A stretch of 64,000 bases of DNA, from positions 208,066,982-208,130,981 of the forward strand of contig CM038215.1 of assembly GCA_021442155.1 (NCBI GenBank). The letters run 5' to 3'. The stretch's first letter is position 1, and each line of letters opens with the position of its first letter. Of the stretch, positions 25,629-40,600 are shown in pieces. Origin of the DNA: Cymbidium sinense. Lineage: Eukaryota > Streptophyta > Magnoliopsida > Asparagales > Orchidaceae. Below the pieces are notes generated by a model, which made no database searches, was not told where the DNA came from, and saw only the letters and a program-made list of their open reading frames with translations. Position numbers and translations under genes: made by a program.

Positions 25629-28600
25629 ATGGACAGAAATCAGGTAACATTCCCATCTTGTATGTAGTGGCGATTTCGTGGAGTGAACATAGGCTAACAC
25701 CCAATCAATACTGTCGAGAATGCTTTCCGATCTGCTGATTATGATGAGATCTAGTTTTCCTCTTGTTTTCGTTTTCAGTCTACCAGGGAAAACTACGCCA
25801 ATCCTACGACGTGCTTCTTTCACGTTTTCTTCAAGGTAGGCTTTTGAGGATCCGTTTCTTTTTCATCGATCCAATTTCTCTCATTCCTCCTAATTTGAAA
25901 GGCCTTTGGGACTCTAGGCTGCGGCATTGGCTTTCTACGTGTTGTCTGCTCTCTTCTTCGATAGCTTTGTGATCATCTTCGTTGTAACGGTCCTTCTGGC
26001 CGCTCTTGATTTCTGGGTTGTCAAGAATGTTAGCGGGAGGATACTGGTTGGGTTGAGGTGGTGGAATGAGATAAATGAGCAAGGGGATAGCGTTTGGAAA
26101 TTCGAGTCTTTGGATCAAAACGTGAGTTTGCCTGTTTAGTCGTCCAATTGAAAAGTTGAACTGAACTATTACTTTTCTTCTCCATGACCAGTCTCTAGCA
26201 CGGATAAACAAGAAAGATAATTGGCTGTTCTGGTGGACTCTTTATCTCACGGTAAGGATATGTTTAAAACATTCAAATATATTTATGCATTTCGTATTTA
26301 TCCGGATATGTAATATAATGTGCTATTGGCCAACTTGTTGATAATAAAAACTTTTCGCATATATGAATGATTGTTTTATCAGTTGCCTAAATGATTAACT
26401 CTATACGAGGATCCCAGAATCTAAGCTTTCATGCAAGAGAGCAAAGGGTTATTCTTTTATACGGCTATAAGAAAGTGGCCTGATACTTTTGTCCTCATAG
26501 AATCTTGATCTTCCATAAATACTAACTATTCATTTATGTGCCATTGATTTGTAATGAATATTAAGTTTTCCTAATCTGCCAAATCCTTTGCTGATTTTTT
26601 CTTAACTTACTCTTGAAGTATGCTATTGCTGGCAGTGGGAGGTGGGTTGGTGAGGATGAGGGAGGGTGGATATGAGCTGCTCATTGTTATCAATGGTTTG
26701 TAGTGTAGATCGGAGATGAAAGTGTACAAATCTTCATGATTAATTATAGCTTTTCAAAAGATAATTTTAATGTGAAATGTAGTAATAATAATTTTAGTGT
26801 AGTTTTTTCCTGTGGGGGACAACTTATTTTAATTATAAAAATGATAAAAAAATCCCAATTTAATGTAGGTATCTCTTTATGGAGGAGAACACAAGTTCTA
26901 TCCAGTGTAGTCTCTAGTCTATCAACCTCTCATAAATCTTTGCCCTACAAGACATCTATTCCACCACCATCTAGGTATCCCAATTACAGTCTAGCAGCCT
27001 CATATTTCTTTTTTTTTTGCTTTCAGTTTCTCATTGCATATTAGTCACTTCTTCCAATTTTTTACCTTCAGAATATATGCTTGCATTGAGTATATAAGAA
27101 TTCAAGGCATTATTTTTCTAGATTAATCAAGCATATCAAATTGTTACCAATGTACTCTGATGTACCGTATTGTTTATCAAATCATGATTTTAAGTAGTTA
27201 CAATGCTTCCATGTGTTGTACATGAATTGCATGAATTGCATGAAATGTGATTTTAGCATCCATGTGATATTCTTGCACTTAAGCATTTCACATTTCATTG
27301 AATTTAGTTGATGCGTTTCCAATGCATGGAGACATATTGTACAAAAAAAAAAAAAAAAAAAAAAAATCTGTATTTCGAACATTAATTGTTTCAAAAATAC
27401 CTTTCCTATGTTCATAAGCATGGAAGGCTTTCTCCATGGATACAGATTATCTGATAAGCATTATAATGAAAAGCATGACGCCTACTGTCAATTCCCAGCA
27501 TTGATTTTTATTTATATCAACAATCATGATTAAGCAATTATTTTAAATCATTTTGTCCGCTGTTTGGTTCAAACTAGTTATCATCATATTAGACATGCTT
27601 ATCATTATTTTAATATTAGTAGTATTAGAATGTCTATGAGTTTATAATTTTGTTATAAATAAAAAGCCTCATCTTTAAATTGATGATTTTAATGAATGAA
27701 GAAAATGATATTTTTTTGGTATTCTTTCTCTTGATCCCCCTTCTCCTAACTATAGGACTTCTTCATACATTTTTCTACCTTGTACCTTTCTTTTTTGGAA
27801 ACATGTATTTTACCTGTCTTCTTTTGAGATATGCATTCTTATAATCTTCTCTATCCCTTGATTCAGTTTCTTTTCTTCTCAATAAATCAAGGTATCAAAA
27901 TCCACCATAATTTGGTTAGGCTAAGCCACATTAGGTTCTTTGGGTTAGTTTTGGTTGGAGTTAAGTTTGAGAAATATGTGGAATTGGAGAATCTAATGAT
28001 GTTTGACTAGACAAGTTATTATGAGAAAGTGTGGAGGAAAAAGCTAAAGGAAATTGTAATGAATGTTTGGATTTGAGTTTTTGAAATTCAACTTTGAATT
28101 TTTAACATGAATTCAAATTTTAATATGGAACTCAAACTAGATATGCTTGTCATTTGTTTAATACATTCTATCAGATGGGAGATATTTCACAGAAATTTGG
28201 GTATTTTGCTCGCTGTATGTTGCATTCTCGTACTTATGATGTCATTAATACATTCTATCAGTAAGATGTTTGGAGATATTTCATGAGAAATTTATTTTGT
28301 CGCTTAGATACTCAGAATTCTCACGAGATCTTATTTTTTCAGTTCAACCTGCTTGTCATACGCTTAATTCATCTTATCAGTCGGTTGGAGATGTTTCATA
28401 AAAAATTTGGATTATCGCCGTTTTACATGATACTCTCTCTCATTAAGACACCCCATTTTTTTAGAATTTTAATTTTATCATACGCTAAGACATCCCATCA
28501 GAAGTTGTTTGGAGATATTTCACAAGAATTTAGATATTTTTAAATGAGGCTTCAGACTTTCAGTACATCTTATTTTCATATGCATCTTCTCATGAGGTAC

Positions 28601-31600
28601 ATCCCATTTTAAAATTTTAATTATTTCTTATATATTCTTAAGACATCTTGTAAGTTTTGAGATAATTCAAAGAATTAATGATTTTTTATTTTATATGTCT
28701 CAGACTCTACGACATATATCATTTTTTTAAAATTTTAATCAGGGCTTACTATTCTTAATACATCTTATCAGTGTTATTGGAGATGTTTCACGAATTTAGA
28801 TTTTGTATTTAGTCATTCTCATTCTATATTCTATTTTTTAAAATTTTGAACCGCATGTCATATATTTAGATATCTTATTATAAGATGTCAAGACAAAGAA
28901 TTTGTTAATTTGAATTTAGTATGTGTACTCTCATGCGGGTACACTCCATTTTTTAAATTTTTTATTGGACTTATCATATATTTAAGATATCCTATCAGAA
29001 GATATTCATATTTTCAAGAATTTACTATTTTTAAGATGCTTAGATGCAGACTGACTCTTATTACACCTCATTTTTTCAAAATTTTAACCGCATTATTCAT
29101 GTTTAAGACATCCCATCAGTAAGATGTTTGGAGATATTTCATGAGTTTTTTTGAATTTAGATGTAGATTTCTCATGATGACAGCTTTTTTTAATTTTTTA
29201 ACTACGGCGCTTGTCATATGTTTAAGATATCATATCAGTTTGAAGATGAGAAATTTGTTGTTTTGAAGTTATTTCAGATATCTCAGATTTCATGAGACAC
29301 CCTATTTTTTAATTTTCAACCGATTTCATATGCTTAATATATCATATTATAAGAGGAGATATTTCAAAGAATTTATTGATTTTGGAGCTTGTATTTGAAA
29401 CATATTTTCACGGTGATTGATTAATGAAGGATGATGAAGATGTTAATGACCCAATTGTAAACTCCTCCATCACTATTTACAATGAAAAGGCATACGATCA
29501 TCAGAATTACGCACATCAAACCGAATGTAGAATGATCATACTACAGGACAAACTCAAGAATTTGAAATCAATGATTTTACGCAAAGCAGGCCCAAGAAAA
29601 GTCGTCAATCTAAACTCACCAAATTTTAGAAAACAAATTGAAGAGTTGTCACCACGATTAGATTTTCTATCGATTTAGATAAGAATTAAGGTTAAAAACA
29701 TATGAGTAATCATTCATCAGAAAAGTCAACCTATATCTTCTGGGATCATCTATCACGATGTAAGACGAAGTGTCAATGATGAGGTTAAAGAATCGATGAT
29801 TAAATATCATCGGCGTTAAGAGAATATATTTTCTACGCCAATTACATCCAAAAGAAAAAAGATCAAGGATCATGAAGGATAATAATGCATTAATATAACT
29901 ATTCAAAGAAAGCATGAGGATGAAATTAAAGTAACCGATGTATTTATGCGTGACCTACCTCTGGGATCATAGATCATCAACAAATGACAAAATAGACAAG
30001 TCAAGTCATGAGGTTGGAATTAAATATGATGTGTTTTATCTTAAATAAGTTAAGAAATACAGAATATCAATTTACAAAAAGAGATGCTTTAATTACATTC
30101 AAAAGAAAGAAGATGTGAATGGTGATAAGAATGCATTAATACAACTATTCCGAAAGCATAATGAAATGCAGGAGATGTCCAAGTTGATGAGTGGGATATT
30201 TGGTTTTGAACGTCGCATGCTAATAATATGATTGAGATGTCATAATTTTTATACGTTATCGACTCAATAAATATAATATCTTGTACCTTTTGTCGGAGTG
30301 AATCATCACCAGACAAAATGTCATTTCGGAGAACCTTTCTATCAAGAGACAATCGAGTCATTCACATGACTATTCAAAATATTTCTCCTTGAATGAACTC
30401 ACATCCTATAACAATTCGATCAAGATCACGAAATGAACTATCGAATCGCATCGATACCAATTGTCATGATAGATATTTCTAAGAAAGTTCCTTCAAGGTA
30501 CATCGCTTTAATAGTAATAAGAAGACAAAAGTCCTTTTATGCATTCAAAAGTAAGTGTGATTCACTGAAGAGTTTGAGTAAGTTGGTCACTACGCTAGAA
30601 AACAATGACGATCACGCTTCTGAAGCTATATAAAATTAGTTTACCCACCATTCTACAAAGACTCATTCTATGAATATCTCATTAACGAACGTAGTGAGTC
30701 CATAATAATGTATGTAAATCTCTAAACTAACAAGTTCTATCACGATTGTTTGGATCGGAAGGTTATGACACGACGAATGAATATGATGGATTTCGTAAGG
30801 CCGAATTATTCTTGTTAAAATCGTCAATTCAAACAAGTTATTTACAAGATTTATACAACGTTTGAAGAAGAATTTTGCAGGAGTTGATGATTAACAACAA
30901 ACATGTCGATGATAATATTTGGTATGAGAAACGAATAAAAAGTTTTTCAAACACGCCATTTGACGTTAAATGTAACTAGTTGTAAAAGTTTGAAATGATG
31001 CGTGTGCTACCCATCCGAAGTTTTGAGTCGAAGATATCAGTGCACATTCCCGGAAAAGTATTTTCTCATGCGATGGTCAACCGAGCAAAGAGGATATCTA
31101 CTTGTACATGTGAATTTAAAAGATGTGCAGTAATGATAAATGAAATTGCATTATTTTGAACCACATCAATACGATATCAAATAAGAGCATAATAAAAAAA
31201 GGATGAGTAAATCGTTCCTTAAAAAAACTATCCGATAATATCGATTCTATATTATGTGAATTCATCCAACCGATAAAACAACCAAGAAGAAGTCTACTAC
31301 AAGATAAAGGAACCGACTTTTAAAGGATCCGCTAAGAAGCCAAAGAGTGTTTCCAATACTGAAAGGATATTGAGAAACAAGAAAGACAAGAGTAATTTTC
31401 TTTATCTCGAATTTATACCTTTAAATATTACCGTTAAACTTTAAACCATTATATTTTTAATGTTAGACGAAAGAACAAAGCTAGGTGGAGACCATGAAGG
31501 GTCACCCATCAGAACACCTTTTCTTATGCCAGGTTTTTTTTGATGCAGATAACACTTCATTTCTAATTACATATCAATAATCGATACACGCTCTATTTTA

Positions 31601-34600
31601 GAAATTTAACTGCTCAACAATCACCAATCAATAAGACACTGCGAATGAGATATCATTACATGTAAAACATTATAATGCATGATATCATTTAGTTGTCATG
31701 TGTTCTTTGAATGTATATACTTTAATGTCAATTTGATTGAAAGTGTGTAAATTAGTAGTTATTATGTTGTACTTTAAAGATAATCTTTGTACTTCGACTT
31801 ATATTGCCTATGTTTTTAATGTATTGTTGATATTTTGTATTTTAAATTACTGAAAATTCATCTTAATTGAGTCTAGGTTATATTACCAAAATTTACTGAA
31901 CATTTTATCTCCAAACAAGATAAAATATCTAAAAAAATTAGAAAATGACTCATGAGTACAGAGACATGCAAAGTAGTTTTCAAAATTCACCAAACAAATA
32001 GAATGACATCTACTAAACATATGAATGAAAAAATGCAGAATAATTGAAAAAATTGAGATAAAGTCTCTCACGAAAGATAGTACACTGTAAAACAACTCCA
32101 AAATTCACAAGCTCCAAACAAATTTTACAATGATATTTATTAAACATTTTATCTCCAAACAGGATAAAATATCTGAAAAAAATTGAGAATGGATATTCTC
32201 ACGTAGATGAAAAGATACACGAAAAAATTAAAATCCACCAAGCCTCCAAACAAATTAGAATGACATTTACTAAACATATGAATGAAAGAATGGGTAGAAT
32301 AGTTGAAAAAATTGAGAAAATACACTCTTATGAGATATAAAAGCATACATACAAAATAACTCCAAAATCACCGCGAAGCTCTAAATACTTACGATCTACT
32401 AAGATTTTATCTCCAAACATGATAGAATATTCAAAAAAAATTTGAGAATGATACTCATGAGAGAGAGTACACAACAGCAAAATCCACCAAGCAGCCTCCA
32501 AATAGCTTGTAATGACATATACTAAACATATGAATGAAAGAATGTGTGGAATAGCTGAAATGAATTAAGAAAATAAGGTGTCATCGAAGATGAGAAGACA
32601 TACGAAAAATTCCAAAAATTTACCGTAAAACCCAAAACACAATGATCTACTAAATATTTTATCTCCAAACGAATAAAATATCCAAAAAAATTGAAAAATG
32701 GGATATTCATTATACGAAGACACATGCAAAATAACTTCGAAAATCCACTAAGCAGCCTTCAAACAACTTGCAATGACATCTACTAAACATATGAATGAAA
32801 GAAATGATAGAATATATGAAAAAAAATTGAGAAAATAATCTCAAATACAGAAGACATACAAAAAAGTTTCAAAAATTCACCAAGAAGTCTCCAAACAGCT
32901 TACAATGACATCTACTAAACATTTTATCTTCAAACAAGATAATAATAAAAAAATGAATGAATGACTCACGAGAATACACATACAAAACAAGCCCAAAAAA
33001 TCTATCAAGTTCAATATTATAACTCTACAAGAATTTTCTTAATTCTTATAAAATTTTCATTGTTTAGGGAATATAAAAATAAAAAATACTAAAATTAATA
33101 GCACAATTAGGTTTAAAAGAGAATTTTCTTAATTTTTATAAAATTTTCAACTATATTTTAGTTCTTTCAGCAAAATAATAAATAAAATTCAATAAATTTA
33201 AAATAGTATTAATTATTAATTTTCAATTTATATAAAATTTTCTACTCTTATACTGTTTTCCATTTTTTAACAAGTAAAAAGATAAAAAAAGTTAAATAAA
33301 AAATCACACACATTTTATAAAGCACTTATTTTATAAAGCATGATGGAATGATTTTAAGTTTGGATCCGAATTATTTTAAAAGAGTTGAGACTTATTTCAG
33401 TAAAAAACTATTCAAATTTATATAAAATTTTCAATTCATATAATTTTGACTTATTTCAGATAAGTCAAAATTAAACTTCAAGCAATTATAGTAAAAAAAA
33501 ATAACTACAAGTTCTTTTAAATATTTTTATCTTAAATTTTTTATTTTATATTTAAAAATTTAATTAATTAGTTTATCTTTAACATATCATTTATTTTTAT
33601 TTTTATAAAAAAAAAGTTTATTTTCAAGAATATTCAAAATAATTTTTAGGTTATATAAATATTTTTAGAAATAATTATTTTACCTTCGATCATTATTAAA
33701 CATCATTATTGTATAAAGATAATTTATTTAATATTTATTAAAACTTAAAATACATTTTTACTATGTCAAAATTATTTTATTTCAAATTATAATTAGTATG
33801 AAATAAAATTGAAAATAAAAGTGATCCGAATGATCCCTTAAATCTATTGAAGTGCTTGTCGAAAGTTACTGAAATCCAAATAGAAATCAATTTACATCCC
33901 ATTTATTTAGAAATAAGAAAACTGAGTAATAATATATTTTTTAAAATTTTAGTCATAATGAATTTTAGAATTAAAAGAATATGATGTGCATTCTCATGAG
34001 AGTATAGAGAGTATAGATATAAAATTGATCCAAAAATCAACCAAACAACTTTCAAACAGCTTATAATGATATATACTACACATATAAATGAAATAAAGGG
34101 TCGAATATCTAAAAAATTTTGAGAAAATGGGGTGTACTCTCATGAGAGTACATAGAGTATAGATACAAAATTGATTTAAAAACTTATCAAGCAGCCTCCA
34201 AATAGTTTGTAATAGCATATACTAAACATTTTATCACCAAACATGGTAGAATATTTGAAAAAATTTAAGAAAATGGGATGTACTCTCAGAGTAGAGAATC
34301 TGAGAAGATGCAGATCAAAATTGATTGAAAACTTATCGACCTCAATAGCATATGGCATACTAAATATTTTATCACCAAACATGGTAGAATATTTGAAAAA
34401 ATTTAAGAAAATGAGGTGTACTCTCATGAGAGTGTAGAGAGTACAGAGAGTACAGATGCAAAATTGATCCAAAAATCCACCAAACAGACTCCAAACAACT
34501 TATAACGGCATCTACTATATATATATTATCTCCAGAAAGGGTAGAATATGACAAATTGAGAAAATGGGGGGTCTTTGTCAGAGATTCTGAAATCACAATT

Positions 34601-37600
34601 GATCAAAAATCAAAATCATCCAAACATAATGACATCTATTAAACATATTATCTCTAAACAGGGTAAAATAGTTGGAAAAAAAGAGAAAATGAGGTGCTCT
34701 CATAAGAGTATAGATGATACTATTTAAAACATCAAAATTCCAAAAACAACATAATTCTACTAAATATTTTATCAAAATATAATGAAAGAAAATTTTAAGA
34801 AAATGGGATGTACTCTCATGAGAGTATAGAGAGTACATATACAAAATTGATTCAAAAATCTATCAAGCAGCCTCCAAACAATTTATAATGGCATATACTA
34901 CACAAATAAATGAAAGAAACAGTAGAATATCTGAAAAAATTTGAGAAAATGAGGTATACTCTCATGAGAGTACAAAGAGTATAAATATAAAATTGATCTA
35001 AAAATTCACCAAGCAGCCTCCAGACAGTTTGTAATGGAATCTACTAAATATAATATCTCTAAACAGGGTAAAATAGTTAAAAAAAATTGAGAAAATGAGG
35101 TACTCTCGAAAGTCGAGATATTCAAAATAAAAAAATTCACCAAACCTCAACAATGACATATACTAAACATTTTACCACCAAACATGGTAGAATATCTGAA
35201 AAAATTTGAGAAAATGATGTGTACTCTTATGGGAGTACAGAGAGTACAAATACAAAACTGATCCAAAAACTCGCCAAGTAGACTCCAAATAGCTTATAAT
35301 GACATCTACTACACATATTATCTTAAGAAAGGGTAGAATATCTGAAAAATTTGAAAAGGTGTACTTTTTAGATCAGAGGAAATCAGATAAAATTGATTCA
35401 AAATCTACTAAGTAGCTTCCAAACAGTTTGTAATGACATATACTAAACATATTATCTCCAAACATAATAAGGTAGTTGAAAAAAATGAGAAAATGAGATG
35501 TACTCTCATAAAAGTATAGAGAGTACACATTCAAAATAGATCTAAAAATTCACTAAGCACACAAACAGCTTATAATGACATATACTAAACATTTTATCAT
35601 CAAACATGGTAGAATATCTGAAAAAATTTGAAAAAATAGGGTATATTCTCATGAGAGTACAGAGAATACATATGCAAAACTGATCCAAAAATCCACCAAG
35701 CAGCCTCCAAACAGCTTATAATGATATATACTAAACATATTAACTCCAAATAGGGTAAAATGGTTGAAAAAATTGAGAAAATGTGATGTACTATCATGAG
35801 AGTATAGAGAGTACTAAAGCATTCAAAAAACTAACAAATCTTCAAACTTAGAATGGCATCTAAACATATAAATGAAAGAAAGGGTAAAATAATTTGAAAA
35901 AAATCGAGAAAATATGGTGTACCATGAGTATAGAATCTAATCAAAATTGATCCAAAATCTGCTCAAACAACTTATAATGACATCTAGCATAATATATAAC
36001 TAAAAGAAAGGGTAGAATAGTTGAGAAAAAAATGAGAAAGTGGGGTGTACTCTTATCTGAGAGTATACATTCAAAATAAATCCATCACGGTCTCCAAACA
36101 GTATAATGACATATCTTAAACATATAAATGAAAGAAAGCGGTAGAATAGTTGAAAAAATTGAGAAAATGTGATGTACTCTCATGAGAGTCTGAGATAATC
36201 TAATTAGCGATCAAAATCCACCTCCAAATAGCTTAGAATGACATCTACCATACATATAATTGAAAGAAAGGGTAGAATATCTAAAAAAAATTGAGAATAT
36301 ATGGTGCACTTTCATGAGAGTATAAAGAATCTGAGATCTGGATCTAAAATCTACCCAAATCCAAATACATAATGGCGTACTAAACATATAAATGAAAAAA
36401 AGGGTAGAATAATTGAAAAATTGAAAAAATGGGGTGTATTCTGAGAATATAGAGTCTGTACAATAGTTTTAAAATTTACCACGGTTAGATTTCTAAACAC
36501 GCATTCATATGCACGAAACTTCTTTACTCAACATTTTATACTCAATTATTTCATCTAAACAAAAATAGCATAAGCAAACTATGTCGCAATTCATTTTCTT
36601 TGATTAATCTTGGTGCTCGGCATGGAGGTTTTGATCATTGCCTCCATGTATTTGCACACAAACATCCCACAATCAACACTATTTTCTTGGACTCGTAGAC
36701 CATTGATCACTTCGATTGATCATTCTATAGGATCGTTCTCAAAAGCCTGACCAACATCTTTGACGAGTAATTTGATCTAAAGAGTTAAAAATAAAGGTCA
36801 AGAATTAGGTACAAAATATGCAGTTGAGACGAATTGAAAATGAGAAGAATTCTTACAATATCAGGAAGAATGACTTTATTAGGTTTGACAATAAGTCATA
36901 GAAATACCAAGCCCTTTCTTAATATGTCCCACCAGTAGTGTCCAATGTTGATTATTGATAACTGAAAGTAAGAGTAAATCAACCCTTGAAACACTATCTG
37001 CGATATCTTTGGATGAACATTTTGCTTTCTTTTGGTAGATATATTTATCATAATTCAAGAATTTAAGAAAAAGTTTAAAATTAGTAGCTTATAACTATCA
37101 AAACTTTGGAAGACATCGTATAACAAAAACTCCGTGCACTAACTCACCCAGTGTAGGCATGAGACATACAGATAGGGGATATATAGCTCACGATAAATAG
37201 TATACTTCTCGGCCAGTAAAAGGCGAATGCATCAACATATGCATCTGACAAATTTTGATCTGTCAGCTACTCATTAATTTGACTTCTCGTAATAATGATA
37301 TTATCAGCCGATAATACACTATCATTCTTGCATGTGAGAAGCATGGGAATGTGAGCATTATTAAATGAAAATGTGATTTTATGTATATTGAATGAGATAA
37401 ACTAAGCAATGACTTGCTTGTCTTTGAATCGGGCACAGGAGGTGTCAATGAGCTACACTATTGGCTTGGGCATGACATCTCTTAATGAGAAGTCTATAAT
37501 ATCATGTGCTTTAGCTGGCTGCAAGAAATTAACAAGGTTTAAGAGCTAGATTCATTGTGAATTAAAGTCGAATCTTCTAAGATAAAGAATACCTCCGCCT

Positions 37601-40600
37601 GATGCTCTTCAACCACTACGACAACAATTGTTGATTCATCCAGTGATATTGGAACAACTTTGTTAACCTATATAAAAAATTACTGAAATCAGCTTTCATT
37701 AGATTAAACTAAAAAGAAAGCAAAGTAATACCTTCTCTGCTATCTGTACATCTTGTGTACTAGCAACAACAAGAGTTATTTTGTGTCTTTCTGTACGTTT
37801 GTGTGAATGGGAGGATACAACTTTCCTCTTCCTTCTAGCTTTCACACCATTCAATCTTGCTTGAGGGCGAGCAACATCTTCTGTCAGTGGAAGCCTCCTC
37901 GAGCTTCCCACAGTAGTAACCTCCTTGGGAGCTTCACGTGGTAGCTTCCGAGCTTCCCCATCTTGGGACCATACGTACCAGCCTATTCATTCTTTAGTAA
38001 CCAATACTATCGACTCTCTCAGTTATTGAAGCTTCAAAAAATGATACTCTTTCTCTTAGGGCCTTGAAACATAAAAGTATCTTCTCTACCGCAAAGCTTT
38101 GTAGATGGGTATTAGCAGATGGTAGGTTAGATACATTGGAAGGGGGATAATATCGAGGAGAGACGTATGAAGATTCACTGGGAGCTCCACTCCTTGGACT
38201 TGGAATGGGGCTGCTATGGGGCTTAATATGGGTTGTTTCTTTGGATAGGGAGCCTTTGTTTGAGACCTCTCCCTCGATATGTCCTCAAATGAAAGACTAC
38301 GTTACATAAAAAAATATGATCATTTTAATATGAATAAATACATTCTCGAGGTAAATGAAGTCAATTTATTTCACATCACACGGTGTCCTGCTAAGGAATC
38401 ATCGCAAACTTTATTTTTTTATCGTAACATCATTGACTTTCTTGAAGGAATGGTATTATGATTCTATGTGCTCTGCTTTGATCTGCATGAAGATTTACAT
38501 AACTTAGCTTCAATGCATAAAATAATATAAATCAAGATATAAAACGTACCTTATTAGAGTGATAAAAGCCTCATGTAGTGCCTTGTAAAATTTTAGATGT
38601 AATACCATCAAATTGTGAAACTAAAATGCTCCAGATGGCTTCTTGCCAATTATAATCAACAAATCTCTTTATATCGTCTGCGTAGGCTATCAATTCCGAC
38701 GCTACTCTATAATTATGATATATAAAAAAAAGATTTGAAAGTAAAAATCGTATGTACAACTGCACAAATTATGCTGCAGTCAACGAGCGATCCAACTTTT
38801 CAATTTTATTCTTAAAATCAACTAAGTTGGACTTAGAAAGTGGGGATTTCTGCCATATGATCTTCTCCCCTCTGTTTGTCATCCCTTCAATTAATGTAAC
38901 TTCATCGGAGGTGAAAGGAATGCATTGACTACCAAAATAGAATGTTTGCTTTTCTATATTTCAGCATAACATGATTGAAGTGATGACAGCTGAATATTGC
39001 TGAATTTCATGCATTTTAATTAATTGATGCACATGTAGCCTTCTTAAAATGACAATAATTTCATCAGTAAAGTGGTTAGAAATAATATCAAATACTGCTT
39101 TAATGCTGGTTGGCCTTCATCTGGAAGTTATTCTTTTCTCATACATTTTAAATTTCAAAATGAAAAGTGAATTAGTGAGAATATTATCTACACAATAGAG
39201 GTCCAGAGAGTACAAATGCAAAATTATTCAAAAAATCAATAAATTTTTCATGAAACATCTCTAAATTTCTTACAATAAGTTATGGTAAACATATGACGAA
39301 CCCCACACTTGAAAATTAGAAAAAATATGATGTATCCTCATACGAGTGCAGAGAGTACAAATATAAAACAGCCTAAAAAATCACTAAATTCTTCATGAAA
39401 CATCTCCAAACATCTTACAATAGGATATAACAAACATATGATAAGCCTCATAGTTGAGAATTTTGAAAATTCTCACGAGTGAGAGTACATGCAAAAATAT
39501 AGCTCAAAAAAAATTCTTCATGAAATATCTCCAAACATTTTACAATAGGTTATGATAAACATATGACAAGCCCCACAGTTGAAAAAATTAAAAAAAATAA
39601 TGTGTACTCTCATAAGAGTATAGAGAGTATACATATAAAATAGCTCAAAAAACACCCATATTCTTTTTGAAACATCTCCAAACAACTTACAATAGGATGT
39701 ACTAAGCATATGACAAGCCTACAAATTGAAAAAATTTAAAAATGAGATAGAGAGAGTAAAGAGTACACGAAAACAATTCAAAAATCAAGAATTTTTCATG
39801 AAATATCTTCGAACATCTTATAATATGATATACTAAACATATGACAAGTCCTACAGTTGAAAAAATTGAAAATATGGGGTGTACCCTCATGAGAGAAAGA
39901 GCACACAAAATTCAAAATCAAGAATGTTTAAAAATCTTCAACATCTTATAATATGATATACTAAACATAATGACAAGACAAATAAAAAAATGGGGTGTAC
40001 TCTCACGAGAGCAGAGAGTACACATGCAAAATAACTCCAAAAATAAATTTCATGAAACATCTCCAAACATCTCACATAGATGTAAAATATATGACAAGCC
40101 CCACAATTGAAAATTTTGAAATGATATAATTCTCACGAGACAGAGAGTACACATGCAAAATACTCTAAAAAATAGTAAATTCTTCATTAAAATATCTCTA
40201 AACATTTTACAATAGGATATACTAAATATATGACAAACTCCATAATTAAAATTTTTGAAAAATAGGGTGTCCCCTCATGAGAGTACACAAAGTATACATA
40301 CAAAATAGTCCCAAAAATCACCAAATTCTTTATGAAATATCTCTAATCATCTTACAATAAGATATACTAAACATATGACAAGCCTCACAGTTAAAATTTT
40401 TGAAAAAATAAGGTGTATATTTATGAGACTACAAAGAGTACACATGCAAAATAATTCAAAAAATCATCAAATTCTTCATGAAATATCTCCAATCAGCTTA
40501 CAATAGGATGTACTAAGCATATGATAAGCCCCACAGTTAAAAATTTTGAAAAAATGAGATGTACACTTATAAAAGTACAGAGAGTACATAGACAAAATAA

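Noticed and set aside
25426..25647. 73-codon frame overlapping the ECHIDNA start as an upstream ORF or alternative gene
   Set aside because: Its ATG is only 3 bases after the TATA box and therefore probably upstream of the transcript start; no family similarity.
25831..26211. 126-codon minus-strand frame opposite ECHIDNA exons 3-4
   Set aside because: Antisense shadow of conserved plus-strand exons.
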